The notes under the pieces: model-generated | Told to the model about the DNA's origin: nothing | The model's input: the letters and a program-made list of their open reading frames with translations, nothing else | The model's database searches: none | Position numbers and translations under genes: made by a program | Shown here: positions 8,597 to 16,658 of the stretch, one piece after another | Layout of the letters: each line of letters starts with the position of its first letter | How positions within the stretch are numbered: position 1 is the first letter of the stretch | Assembly (NCBI GenBank): GCA_002239105.1 | Contig: MPNQ01000023.1 | Coordinates: 1-49,024 of the forward strand | Reading direction: 5' to 3' | DNA from: a marine group bacterium Sva0996 bin134 | GTDB lineage: Bacteria; Actinomycetota; Acidimicrobiia; Acidimicrobiales; Bin134 | DNA length: 49,024 nt

Positions 8597-9699
8597 AAGC
8601 TGCGGTGGTTTATGAGGCGGGCGCGCCGATTGACGTTGTCGAATTCACCTCGGGCTCGGTGGGTCCCCACGACATCCGGGTCAGAGTAGGGGCCAGCGGG
8701 CTGTGCCACTCCGACGTCGCCGTGCAGACCGGGGATCTTCCATTCCCGCTGCCCATGATCCTCGGCCACGAAGGAGCAGGCGTCGTGGCCGAAGTGGGAA
8801 GCGCGGTCACCACCTGCGAGGTGGGCGACCACGTGGTGTTGTCGGCATTGATCCACTGTGGGGTGTGCCGAAACTGCCTGAAGGGGCGTCCCAATCTGTG
8901 CTCTGCGAATTTGGACTTGACCTTCCCCGGCACCGATGCACCCGATGGCTCGCCGCGGATGGCCGATACCAACGGTCGCCGCCTCTACCAGTTCTCAGCC
9001 ATCGGCACCCTGTCTGAAGAGCTCATCTGCAACGAGCGGCGCGCCATTCCCATTCCCGAGGATGTACCGCTGGAGATCGCGGCGATGACCGGCTGCGGCG
9101 TGTTGACCGGAACCTCGGCGGTCTTCAACCGGGCAAAGGTCCAACCCGGCTCCTCGGTAGTTGTGATCGGCTGCGGCGGCGTGGGACTCAACGTCATTCA
9201 AGGCGCTGTGCTCGCCGGAGCCAGCGTGATCATCGGGGTTGACCTGCACGAAGACAAGTTGGCCATGGCCCAGGGCTTTGGCGCCACCAATCTCGTCAAG
9301 AACGAGAGTGCTGAAGCTACCGTGGCGCAGATCTTCGAACTCACTGGGGGTGAGGGGGCCGACTATTCCTTTGAAGTAGTCGGCATCCCTGCGCTGGTTC
9401 GCCTGGCCTGGGACTGCCTTCGCCAAGATGGCACTGTGGTGGCTATAGGCGTCCAAGCGGCCGGGGCGCTTACCGAGCTTCCCGGCCTCGAATTCTGCAT
9501 GACAGAGAAAACCCTCATGGGATGCGTGTACGGCACATCCCGTCCCACCACAGACATTCCGATGCTGGTGGAGATGTACCGCCAAGGCCAGCTCGAGATC
9601 GAAAAGCTCATTACCCACCGGTTCGACCTGGAAGAGATCAACGGCGCCGTCGAGAAAATGGAAGACGGCCACAACGCCCGCGGCGTAGTCGTGTTCTAG
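8593..9699 (+). CDS. Zinc-dependent medium-chain alcohol dehydrogenase
   Basis: A 368-residue MDR-family dehydrogenase oxidising an alcohol with a nicotinamide cofactor. The catalytic zinc ligands are C38 and H59-E60 (LCHSD and GHEGAG). The structural zinc lobe has C89, C92, C95 and C103 with the classical CX2CX2CX7C spacing. A Rossmann GCGGVG motif follows near residue 190. It resembles the class III and mycothiol/NDMA-type enzymes of Actinobacteria more than quinone reductases. The start at 8593 is favoured by a GGAGGG 5 nt upstream and by the ATGA overlap with the preceding gene; a longer frame exists but runs through that gene. The organic substrate is not known. Confidence 0.88.
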   Translation: MKAAVVYEAGAPIDVVEFTSGSVGPHDIRVRVGASGLCHSDVAVQTGDLPFPLPMILGHEGAGVVAEVGSAVTTCEVGDHVVLSALIHCGVCRNCLKGRPNLCSANLDLTFPGTDAPDGSPRMADTNGRRLYQFSAIGTLSEELICNERRAIPIPEDVPLEIAAMTGCGVLTGTSAVFNRAKVQPGSSVVVIGCGGVGLNVIQGAVLAGASVIIGVDLHEDKLAMAQGFGATNLVKNESAEATVAQIFELTGGEGADYSFEVVGIPALVRLAWDCLRQDGTVVAIGVQAAGALTELPGLEFCMTEKTLMGCVYGTSRPTTDIPMLVEMYRQGQLEIEKLITHRFDLEEINGAVEKMEDGHNARGVVVF

Positions 9700-9717
9700 G
9701 ACATTGGGTGCGACTTG

Positions 9718-11205
9718 ATGGACAGGTTTGCGGCTGTAGCAGCGGCTTTGGCTTTGGGCTGGGCGCTGCTGACTTCTTGTGGGACATCAGCCGAACAACC
9801 AGTTGAATCTCCGAGAGGCACCGAAGAGAGTGAGCCAGCTGATGGACCCACGCCATTGGCGGAATCACCGATTGTCAGTCCAGCCAAGGAGGATCCGAAA
9901 GCGACATCGTTCCCTGAGAGTACGCCCACTCCCACTGGGGAGCGGGAGCAAACGGAACAAGAGGCTGGGGCCCAGCCCTCTGGGGTTGGCTATTTCGAAG
10001 AAACCTATATTGACCTCCAGCGGTCGACGCCACGCAGCGGTGACGAGCCGCGCCGTGACACTCGGACGCTTCGGACCCTTGTCCTCTATCCAGCCGCTAT
10101 AGACAGCGAAGCAACCGACCCGGTCGAGGGTGCTCCTCCCGCGGGCGGCCCTTATCCGCTGGTTCTGTTCGCCCATGGGTTTGGCGGCTACCCCGAGTGG
10201 CAACTGGAGTTCCTTGGTGCGCTTGCCGCGGGCGGGAACATCGTTGTCGCCCCGGAGTTTCCCCGCACTTCACGGTTCAATCCCGGTGGGGCCGACGCGG
10301 CGGACACTGGTTCTCAGCCCGGCGATCTGAGCTTTCTGATCGACACGGTGCTGGAACGAGAGGCCGACCCGAAATGGCCTCTCGCCGGGCTGGTGGACGC
10401 CAGCCGCATTGCCGCGGTCGGGCATTCAAACGGGGCGGTCACTGTGCATGGCATCAGCGCTAACAGCTGTTGTCGCGATGAGCGGATTGCTGCGGTAGTG
10501 GCCATGGCCGGACCGCCGGCGCCGTTCGATGGCGAGTATGACTTTACGACCACCCCACCGATATTGCTGGTCCACGGCACCGACGACAACTTGATCTTGT
10601 ATGAGACATCACCGGCTCTGTTCAACGACGTATCTGCGGCGAAGGGACTGTTGACCATCGAAGGAGGAGACCACGGTTCGTGGCTGAGTCCGAGCAGTGA
10701 ATTGTTCGACGATGTTTCGGCCACGGTTCTCGACTTCCTTGCCTTTGCCCTCGACGGCGACACAGACGCGGAGACCCGCCTAGAACAGCCCCGTTCATCG
10801 CCCCAGGCCGAACTGGTATTCGCCCCCGAAGCAGATTCGGGTCTGGTTGTCGAGATAGAGACAGTCGAGACCAGCCGCTCAGCCTCTGTCGAGCCGACCA
10901 GCGGCTTGGTGGACGGCCAGACAGTGGTGGTGAGCTGGAGCGGGTTCATCCCCGGCCAGACCGTCAACATCCTCCAGTGTTCGCAGGGCGGACTGGAAGG
11001 CTCAAGCGCCTGCGACTTTACCAACGCCAAGATTCTGTATCCGAGCCCCACCGGCGAAGGTTCAGTAGAGCTGGTGATCATTGTCGGGCCGGTGGGCACC
11101 GGCACCTGCGATGCCGCAGTCGATGATTGTGTGATCGCCATAAACGACTCCGGTCTTCAAGATCCCGAGGCCACGATTCGAATACCGCTCAGATTCGCTC
11201 CTTAA
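9718..11205 (+). CDS. Lipoprotein alpha/beta hydrolase with a C-terminal neocarzinostatin-like domain
   Basis: A 495-residue exported protein. Residues 1-21 form a lipoprotein signal with lipobox LTSC (lipidated cysteine C21), then a Pro/Glu/Thr-rich linker to about residue 90. Residues about 95-350 are an alpha/beta hydrolase of the dienelactone hydrolase / PET-hydrolase-like group: the oxyanion region is LFAHGFGGYP, the nucleophile is S237 in GHSNG, and the acid and histidine are probably in VHGTDDN and GGDHGSW. Residues about 390-495 match the neocarzinostatin/macromomycin immunoglobulin-like fold (PTSGLVDGQTVVVSWSGF, then VGTGTCDAAVDDCVIAIND) with two cysteine pairs. An esterase or lipase acting outside the membrane is inferred. 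A TTG three bases upstream (9715) is an alternative start. Confidence 0.8.
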   Translation: MDRFAAVAAALALGWALLTSCGTSAEQPVESPRGTEESEPADGPTPLAESPIVSPAKEDPKATSFPESTPTPTGEREQTEQEAGAQPSGVGYFEETYIDLQRSTPRSGDEPRRDTRTLRTLVLYPAAIDSEATDPVEGAPPAGGPYPLVLFAHGFGGYPEWQLEFLGALAAGGNIVVAPEFPRTSRFNPGGADAADTGSQPGDLSFLIDTVLEREADPKWPLAGLVDASRIAAVGHSNGAVTVHGISANSCCRDERIAAVVAMAGPPAPFDGEYDFTTTPPILLVHGTDDNLILYETSPALFNDVSAAKGLLTIEGGDHGSWLSPSSELFDDVSATVLDFLAFALDGDTDAETRLEQPRSSPQAELVFAPEADSGLVVEIETVETSRSASVEPTSGLVDGQTVVVSWSGFIPGQTVNILQCSQGGLEGSSACDFTNAKILYPSPTGEGSVELVIIVGPVGTGTCDAAVDDCVIAINDSGLQDPEATIRIPLRFAP

Positions 11206-11212
11206 TGATGGG

Positions 11213-11959
11213 ATGAAATTAGAAGGCAAGGTAGCGATCGTTACCGGTGCGGGCGGTGCCGGTGTTGGGGGGCTGGGAGTTGTGTATGCCCACGCCCTTG
11301 CTTCGGAGGGTGCGGCGGTGGTGGTGGCCGACATCGATGGGGACGCTGCTAGCCGGATTGCCGGTGAGATCGCTGACAATGGGACTCATGCCATTGGGGT
11401 TCGGTGCGACGTCACTTCCGGTGACGACCTCGACGACATGGTGCGCGCCGCCACCGAAGCGTTCGGCGGGGTGGACATCTTGGTCAACAACGCCGGGTTG
11501 GCTCGGGGGAAATGGAGCGAGGCGCTCATCCTCTCAGCCGAAGAGTGGATGGAGATCCTGGCTGTCAACACCGTCGCCCCAATCATGTGCGCAAAGGCCT
11601 GTCATGAGACCATGCGCAGCCGAGGTGGGGGCGTCATCGTGAACCAGTCGTCCAACGGCGCGTTGATCGATGCCGGTGCCTACACAGTTTCAAAGCTCGC
11701 CCTCAACGGCGTCACCAAGGTGCTCGCCGATGAGTTTTCGAATGACAACATCAGGGTCAATGGCATTGCCCCGGGCGTGATGACCGCCAAGCTCCCAGAA
11801 GAACAGGTGCAGAGGCTGCTGGCCCGCCAAACCGTGAGACGACCGGGCCAACCCAAAGACCTTGTTGGGCTGCTGGTGTTCCTGTGCTCAGACGAATCGA
11901 GTTTCATGAACGGCCAGACCGTGGTTATCGACGGCGGCATGGCACGTATCACCAAATAG
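11213..11959 (+). CDS. Short-chain dehydrogenase/reductase (FabG-like)
   Basis: A 248-residue classical SDR. It has the N-terminal cofactor segment VAIVTGAGGAGVGGLG (with an unusual Gly/Ala-rich insertion relative to TGxxxGIG), NNAG near residue 92, a serine in NQSSNG, and the catalytic YTVSK. The C-terminus DGGMARITK ends as usual. It starts 7 nt after the lipoprotein hydrolase and is probably in the same operon. Substrate unknown; oxidation of a hydroxyacyl or sterol-like alcohol is plausible from context. Confidence 0.85.
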   Translation: MKLEGKVAIVTGAGGAGVGGLGVVYAHALASEGAAVVVADIDGDAASRIAGEIADNGTHAIGVRCDVTSGDDLDDMVRAATEAFGGVDILVNNAGLARGKWSEALILSAEEWMEILAVNTVAPIMCAKACHETMRSRGGGVIVNQSSNGALIDAGAYTVSKLALNGVTKVLADEFSNDNIRVNGIAPGVMTAKLPEEQVQRLLARQTVRRPGQPKDLVGLLVFLCSDESSFMNGQTVVIDGGMARITK

Positions 11960-11970
11960 GGATCAATGCA

Positions 11971-11988
11971 GCCAGCCTGACGGTTGGC
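11971..11988 (+). terminator. Short hairpin between SDR and amidohydrolase
   Basis: A 7-bp stem (GCCAGCC / GGTTGGC, one G-U pair) with a TGAC loop follows the SDR stop by 12 nt. It has no T tract, so it may be a weak terminator or attenuator, or only a processing structure. Confidence 0.3.
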
Positions 11989-12012
11989 AGAGGAGTGAGG
12001 CAGACTTGAGGG

Positions 12013-13185
12013 ATGTCCACCACAGAACTCGTTATCGACGTCGATACCCATGTGACTGAACCTCCAGACACGTTTGTCTCCCGTGTTCCCGCCAAGTTGA
12101 AAGACCGGGTGCCCCGGGTGGAGCGCACCGACGAGGGCAAGGACCATTGGTTCGTGGGAGGCGAGGTGTTCTCGTCAGTGGGCATGACCGCGGTGGCCGG
12201 CTGGCCGGAGCCTTTTCCCGCGGGTCCCTCGGTATTCGAGGAGATCCATCCCGCGGCCTATGACGCCAATGAACGGCTAAAGCTCATGGACGAGCAGGGG
12301 ATCTGGGCCCAGGTGCTCTACCCGAATGTCGGAGGCTTTGGCGCGCAGCACTTTCTCAAGCTGGGGGATCGCGAACTGATGCTGGCCTGCGTGCAGGCCT
12401 ACAACAACTTCCAGTTGGACTGGATCTCGCCCGACCCTCGGCGATTCGTGGCCGTAATCTCGACACCCTTTTGGGACATCGATGACACCGTGGCTGAGGT
12501 CGCCCGCTGCGCCGAGCTCGGCCATCGCGCCGTTTTGTTCACCGGAGAGCCACAGCGGTTCGGTCTGCCCTTACTCGGCGACCCTCACTGGGACCCGCTG
12601 TGGTCGGTGGCCCAGGAGGCTGGCCTCCCTATCAGTTTCCATATCGGCAGCGGCGACACCACCACCGGCTTCACTCCTGAGCGGATGGCGGCCCACGGCA
12701 AGCCCTCGACTTACGCCTACGCGTCCCTGGAGATGTTCCTGAAGAACGGAATCCAGCTCACCGACCTGCTGGGATCTGGCGTGCTGGCCCGGTACCCCGA
12801 CCTCAAGTTCGTGTCGGTGGAGAGCGGCATCGGCTTCATTCCCTTTGTGCTTGAGGCGGTCGACCACTCCTTCAATGAATGCGGCGGTCTCGATCACGCC
12901 CCCAACTTCGAGATGCTGCCCAGTGAGTACTTCCGCCGCCAGGTCTATGCCTGCTACTGGTTTGAGGAGACCGCGCCCCAGCGGCTGCTCGACAAGATCG
13001 GCGTCGACAACGTGCTGTTCGAGACCGACTTCCCCCACCCGACCTGCCTCTACGGCAACGTTCGGGAGCGAATCGAAGCCTCTTTGGCCGGTCATCCCGA
13101 AGAAGTCAGGCGCAAGCTGCTGTGGGAGAACGCAGCCGCCCTCTACGGCATCGAAGGCCCAGAGGGAGATAGATGGCCGACGTAG
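12013..13185 (+). CDS. Amidohydrolase-family (amidohydrolase 2) metal-dependent hydrolase
   Basis: A 390-residue TIM-barrel hydrolase or decarboxylase of the amidohydrolase-2 family. The metal site is suggested by DVDTHVTEP at residues 9-17, FHIGSGD near 214 and FETDFPHP near 337. Family members include aminocarboxymuconate-semialdehyde decarboxylase-like enzymes and many actinobacterial proteins of unknown substrate. It follows the SDR by 53 nt. CAGACT lies 6 nt before the ATG, close to but not matching the leaderless pattern seen elsewhere. A second member of the same family is at 43780-44973, suggesting parallel pathways. Confidence 0.8.
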   Translation: MSTTELVIDVDTHVTEPPDTFVSRVPAKLKDRVPRVERTDEGKDHWFVGGEVFSSVGMTAVAGWPEPFPAGPSVFEEIHPAAYDANERLKLMDEQGIWAQVLYPNVGGFGAQHFLKLGDRELMLACVQAYNNFQLDWISPDPRRFVAVISTPFWDIDDTVAEVARCAELGHRAVLFTGEPQRFGLPLLGDPHWDPLWSVAQEAGLPISFHIGSGDTTTGFTPERMAAHGKPSTYAYASLEMFLKNGIQLTDLLGSGVLARYPDLKFVSVESGIGFIPFVLEAVDHSFNECGGLDHAPNFEMLPSEYFRRQVYACYWFEETAPQRLLDKIGVDNVLFETDFPHPTCLYGNVRERIEASLAGHPEEVRRKLLWENAAALYGIEGPEGDRWPT

Positions 13186-13285
13186 CAATCTGCGGCGGCC
13201 GGCTAACCGGAGACCGACCGGGCACTCTTCTGCGCAGCGGGCGTGATACCGCGAGACAGAATCTCTAGTTCAGGGCTGCTGCGGT

Positions 13286-13924
13286 CTAGGCGACGAGGGA
13301 GTTGAGTTGCCCCAGGATCAAGTCCTGGAGGTTGCGGCGCCGGGCTTCGACGTTGGTCTTGTTCAGCGGTGAGCCGGCGAGCGCCAAACCGCACAGGCCG
13401 CTGGCGGCTGCGTCGGTGAGCGCCATCAAACGGTCCGACGTTTCCTGGTCCAATTGGGACCCAATGAATGAGGCGCAAGCATCCGCCAGGCTCCGGAACT
13501 CCCGAGCGCCGTACCACTCCGCCAATTCTTCGGATCTTTCTTCGACCGCATAAAAGGAACTGAACACTGCGCAGAAGCGGAATGCCGATTCCTGAGATGG
13601 ATATGCCGCAAAGAGAGCACTAAGACAGTGACGAGCAGCATCGAGTCCGCTGACACCAAGGGGCACTTCTGCTCTTGTGGCCTCGAGGATTGACTCAAGC
13701 ATTTGGTTGTACACTTCGAATGCGATTGCGCCGCACTCAGGGAAGTGGCGGTAAACAGTGACCCTGCTTACTCCCGCTTGTTCGGCAATTTCCCCCATCG
13801 TTGTGGAGGCGATTCCCTGCTTGAGGAACAGGACGTGCCCCGCCTCGATGATTGCTGAACGACTATTCGTATTCAAATCTTCGTGATCAGAGCGATATCT
13901 TCTGAGTTTGCTAGAGCCTGCCAT
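13286..13924 (-). CDS. TetR-family transcriptional regulator
   Basis: A 212-residue repressor with an N-terminal helix-turn-helix (TTMGEIAEQAGVSRVTVYRH, residues about 34-53) and a poorly conserved C-terminal ligand-binding domain. The ATG at 13924 is preferred because TAAAGT lies 7 nt upstream; a TTG at 13945 is possible. It is divergent from the GH20-like gene and separated by an AT-rich gap holding a perfect palindrome that could be its operator, so it probably controls itself and that gene. The ligand is not known. Its 3' side faces the amidohydrolase convergently. Confidence 0.85.
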   Translation of the reverse strand: MAGSSKLRRYRSDHEDLNTNSRSAIIEAGHVLFLKQGIASTTMGEIAEQAGVSRVTVYRHFPECGAIAFEVYNQMLESILEATRAEVPLGVSGLDAARHCLSALFAAYPSQESAFRFCAVFSSFYAVEERSEELAEWYGAREFRSLADACASFIGSQLDQETSDRLMALTDAAASGLCGLALAGSPLNKTNVEARRRNLQDLILGQLNSLVA

Positions 13925-13931
13925 TCCAGGA

Positions 13932-13937
13932 ACTTTA
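13932..13937 (-). promoter_or_regulatory. -10 hexamer (TAAAGT) for a leaderless TetR transcript
   Basis: TAAAGT lies 7 nt before the ATG at 13924 on the minus strand. Confidence 0.45.
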
Positions 13938-14006
13938 CACCTCAAGGATCATGATGTCGCATCTGGAATGAACAGTTCCCCAAGCAAGAGATCTCGGAGT
14001 ATTGCC

Positions 14007-14019
14007 ATAAGTTACTTAT
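14007..14019. promoter_or_regulatory. Perfect palindrome, candidate TetR operator
   Basis: ATAAGT-T-ACTTAT is a perfect 13-base inverted repeat with one central base, in the 160-bp AT-rich gap between the TetR gene and the divergent GH20-like gene. Position and symmetry fit a TetR dimer site. The remainder of the gap holds AT-rich promoter-like sequence but no clear -35/-10 pair. Confidence 0.45.
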
Positions 14020-14084
14020 AAAAACACCATATAGGTATTATGCAAACTGCTAATGCATCGACTAACAAGTGTTTCTGAGGGCGA

Positions 14085-15557
14085 ATGTTCGAAAGACGGG
14101 CTTACATGCTGGATGTCTCCAGAGACCGCGTCCCGACGAGGGAGACTCTGGAGTGGTTGGTGGGCGCTTTGGCCGCGCTCGGATTCAATGAACTCCAACT
14201 CTACGTAGAGCACACCTTCGCCTACGCGGGGCATCAAGAAGTGTGGGAGGGGGCTTCAGCCTTCACTTCTGGTGACCTGAGATGGCTGGACTATTACTGC
14301 GAGACCAACGGCGTCGAACTAGTGGGCAATATGAACTGCTTCGGCCACATGGAGCGGTGGCTGGTTCATGAGCGGTATCGCAGTCTCGCGGAGTGTCCGA
14401 ATGGCGCGCCGGCGCTGTTCGGCTCGGGCACCATGCGACCGGGATGTCTGGCTCCGACAGCCGAGAATGCCGCGCTCGGCGTTACTCTGGCCCGGGAATT
14501 GGCCGGTGTTCTTCGCAGCCGCCGCATTCACATCGGCGGCGACGAGCCGTTCGAGCTCGGAGAAGGCGCATCGGCACCGGATACCGCCGAGCGTGGTCGG
14601 GAAACCGTTTACATCGAGCACCTGTCCCGGATCATCGAGCCGCTGGCGGACGACGGCTACCAGGTGATGTTCTGGGCCGATCAATTCCGCCGAGATCGGT
14701 CCCTAGTTTCCAGGATTCCCGCAGGAGCGATCCCGGTCGTCTGGAACTACGAGGCCCCTTCTCAAGGCGGGTGGCAGTCCTTTCTCCCGCCAGAGCTTGC
14801 CGACCGTCTCGGGCTGCCCGATGACCCTCATCTTGGCTTTGAAGCCCATGCTCGCCTGTTCATCGAAACCGGGAGGCCGTTCTGGGTGGCTCCTGGGACG
14901 AGCAGTTGGAACACCTTCATTGGTCGCAACCTCAATGCAGCCGCCAACATCGCCGACGCTGCGGCAGTTGGCGCCGCCTGGGGTGCGCCCGGATTCTTGT
15001 TGACCGACTGGGGCGACAATGGGCATCATCAGCCATTGCCGGTCTCCCTCCCGTCCATGGTGAGGGGCGGCGCAGCCGCCATGGGCGAATCCCTAGGCGA
15101 TGATGCCGCGGTAGCCGGGCGGGTCGACGACTTGTTGGGCTGCGAACCGGGAGTGGGAGCTCTGATCGACCGCCTGGGCAGGATCGGCGAGGGGCTGGGC
15201 ATGGTGTCGCTGAATTCCAGTCCCATCTTCACTTCGCTGTGCTCTACCGGGTTCCCAGGAGTCGGAGAGCCCGACCCAGAGGCAGTCTCCGACGGGTTGG
15301 GTACGCTCGCTGAGGCCAGAGAATGGTTTTCCCAGCCAATCGGCGGTCTCCGAGGCACGGTGGTGGCGGCCGAACTGGAGGCGGCCTGTCACTTAGCCGA
15401 GCTTGGCCTGCGGCGGCTCGGGGCAGAATTCGGCCTCGAAGTCGAGGCGCCCACTGGCAGCGAGATCGATGAGGCGGCTAGTGCCCAGCGCCGCGCGTGG
15501 CTGCTTTCCAGCCAACCTGGCGGCCTCGAGGATTCCATCGGCAAGCTGATCCGCTAG
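14085..15557 (+). CDS. GH20-like glycosidase (beta-N-acetylhexosaminidase family)
   Basis: A 490-residue protein whose N-terminal half matches the GH20 barrel: RAYMLDVSRDRVPT at residues 6-19, LGFNELQLYVEHTFAY at 37-52, and the catalytic pair D153-E154 in IHIGGDEPF. GH20 enzymes release terminal N-acetylhexosamine by substrate-assisted catalysis. The remaining 300 residues continue the barrel (VMFWADQFR, FLLTDWGDNGHHQP) and then a helical region. No signal peptide or N-terminal GH20b domain is present, so it is probably cytoplasmic and acts on imported sugars. The ATG at 14085 has GAGGG close upstream. It is divergent from a TetR gene that probably represses it. Confidence 0.75.
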   Translation: MFERRAYMLDVSRDRVPTRETLEWLVGALAALGFNELQLYVEHTFAYAGHQEVWEGASAFTSGDLRWLDYYCETNGVELVGNMNCFGHMERWLVHERYRSLAECPNGAPALFGSGTMRPGCLAPTAENAALGVTLARELAGVLRSRRIHIGGDEPFELGEGASAPDTAERGRETVYIEHLSRIIEPLADDGYQVMFWADQFRRDRSLVSRIPAGAIPVVWNYEAPSQGGWQSFLPPELADRLGLPDDPHLGFEAHARLFIETGRPFWVAPGTSSWNTFIGRNLNAAANIADAAAVGAAWGAPGFLLTDWGDNGHHQPLPVSLPSMVRGGAAAMGESLGDDAAVAGRVDDLLGCEPGVGALIDRLGRIGEGLGMVSLNSSPIFTSLCSTGFPGVGEPDPEAVSDGLGTLAEAREWFSQPIGGLRGTVVAAELEAACHLAELGLRRLGAEFGLEVEAPTGSEIDEAASAQRRAWLLSSQPGGLEDSIGKLIR

Positions 15558-15596
15558 CGGTACGGGCCGGTTACGCTGGCCGGGGGCGAGCTGCTC

Positions 15597-16658
15597 ATGA
15601 GAATCGGCTTTGTTGGACTGGGGAACATCGGCGGTCGATGTGCCCGTCACATACTGGAGGCAGGATACGACCTGGTCGTGGCCGACCTCGACCGCGAAGC
15701 CCGGCAGCGCCTAGTGGAAGCGGGCGCGAGCGGAGCCTCCGATCCGGCGGAGTTGGCCGAAGCATGTGATGCAGTTCTTCTGTCTTTGCCCTCGCCTGAG
15801 GCGTCGCTCGCGGTAGTGACCGGCTCAGACGGGATCCTTTCGGCTGGGTCGCCGGCTTCAGTGGTGGTAGACCTTTCGACCAACAGCGCGGGGGTCACCA
15901 AGCGATTGCTTGAAGCTTGTGCCGCCGTCGGCGTGGACTTCATCGACTGCCCGGTCTCGGGTGGGAGCATGGGTGCCGATGCCGCCAACCTCACACTGAT
16001 GCCCTCGGGGGACGAAGCAGCATTCAACCGGGTCAAAGAGGCGCTTGGGTGCTTCGGCAACGAAGAGACCGAATGGCTCGGCCCGTCGGGCACCGGCACG
16101 CTCATCAAGCTGATCAACAACCAAGTGTTCCTAGTTGGAACCCAAGGCTTCGGAGAGGGTTACCTCATGGCGGCCAAGGCAGGGTTGGACCTGCCGAAGT
16201 TCTTGGAAGTGCTCCGATCGAGCTCGGCCGCCTTCTACATGCCGCTTTCCGAGCTCATCGTCAATCGGCAGTGGGACGATTCAACCTACGATCTTGCGTT
16301 AGCCGAGAAGGATCTGCGCCTCGCCCTCGAATCAGCCGAGGAGATCGGCACGCCGCTGCCGCTCACCCGCGCCGCCCACGACGTCCTGTCCCGATCGGTG
16401 GAGATGGGGTTGGGGGAGAATTTCTTCATCGGAGCACTGGAGTCTCTCGAAGCAGAGGCTGGCTTCACCGTCCCGGTTCCGTCCCGGTTCCGTCCCGGTT
16501 CCGTCCCGGTTCCGTCCCGGTTCCGTCCCAGGAGGACTGATGGCTGCACTCGATATCCCCGACCTAAGCAGCTATCAGACCTTTGTGAACGGGTTCCCCC
16601 ACGAGGCGTTCATCCAGCTGCGCGAGCAGGCTCCGGTGTGGTGGCACGAGCCGACTGA
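15597..16658 (+). CDS. Beta-hydroxyacid dehydrogenase (3-hydroxyisobutyrate dehydrogenase family), C-terminus altered by an 11-bp repeat
   Basis: A 353-residue NAD(P)-dependent dehydrogenase of the 3-hydroxyisobutyrate / 6-phosphogluconate-like family. It has the Rossmann motif GFVGLGNIGGRCA at the N-terminus, DCPVSGGSMGAD around residues 119-130, and a GTGTLIKLINNQ segment with the catalytic lysine at about residue 172. The family is usually 290-300 residues long. Here residue 292 onwards is encoded by five copies of an 11-bp repeat and then by 119 bases lying inside the P450 gene in another frame. The normal end is probably the TGA at 16538, which is out of frame by one repeat. The tail is thus likely aberrant or variable. 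Confidence 0.82.
   Translation: MRIGFVGLGNIGGRCARHILEAGYDLVVADLDREARQRLVEAGASGASDPAELAEACDAVLLSLPSPEASLAVVTGSDGILSAGSPASVVVDLSTNSAGVTKRLLEACAAVGVDFIDCPVSGGSMGADAANLTLMPSGDEAAFNRVKEALGCFGNEETEWLGPSGTGTLIKLINNQVFLVGTQGFGEGYLMAAKAGLDLPKFLEVLRSSSAAFYMPLSELIVNRQWDDSTYDLALAEKDLRLALESAEEIGTPLPLTRAAHDVLSRSVEMGLGENFFIGALESLEAEAGFTVPVPSRFRPGSVPVPSRFRPRRTDGCTRYPRPKQLSDLCERVPPRGVHPAARAGSGVVARAD
16470..16529 (+). repeat. 11-bp tandem repeat (5 copies plus 5 bases)
   Basis: Five perfect copies of GTCCCGGTTCC at 16470-16524, then GTCCC. The array covers the last codons of the dehydrogenase and touches the AGGAGG ribosome site of the P450 (16530-16535). Because 11 is not a multiple of three, copy number sets the reading frame at the stop: one or four copies end at the TGA overlapping the P450 ATG; five do not. 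Confidence 0.95.
16530..16535 (+). promoter_or_regulatory. AGGAGG ribosome-binding site for the P450
   Basis: A perfect AGGAGG placed 4 nt before the ATG at 16540, immediately after the 11-bp repeat array. It fixes the P450 start. Confidence 0.8.

Noticed and set aside
9865..11141. Long minus-strand frames opposite the lipoprotein hydrolase
   Set aside because: Low-complexity Ser/Thr-rich mirror frames without ribosome sites; the plus strand has a lipobox, GHSNG and a second domain.
15917..16540. Frame-2 ORF overlapping the hydroxyacid dehydrogenase
   Set aside because: It is a shadow frame. Its end (VPVPSQED) is useful only because it shows the stop the real gene would reach with one repeat fewer.
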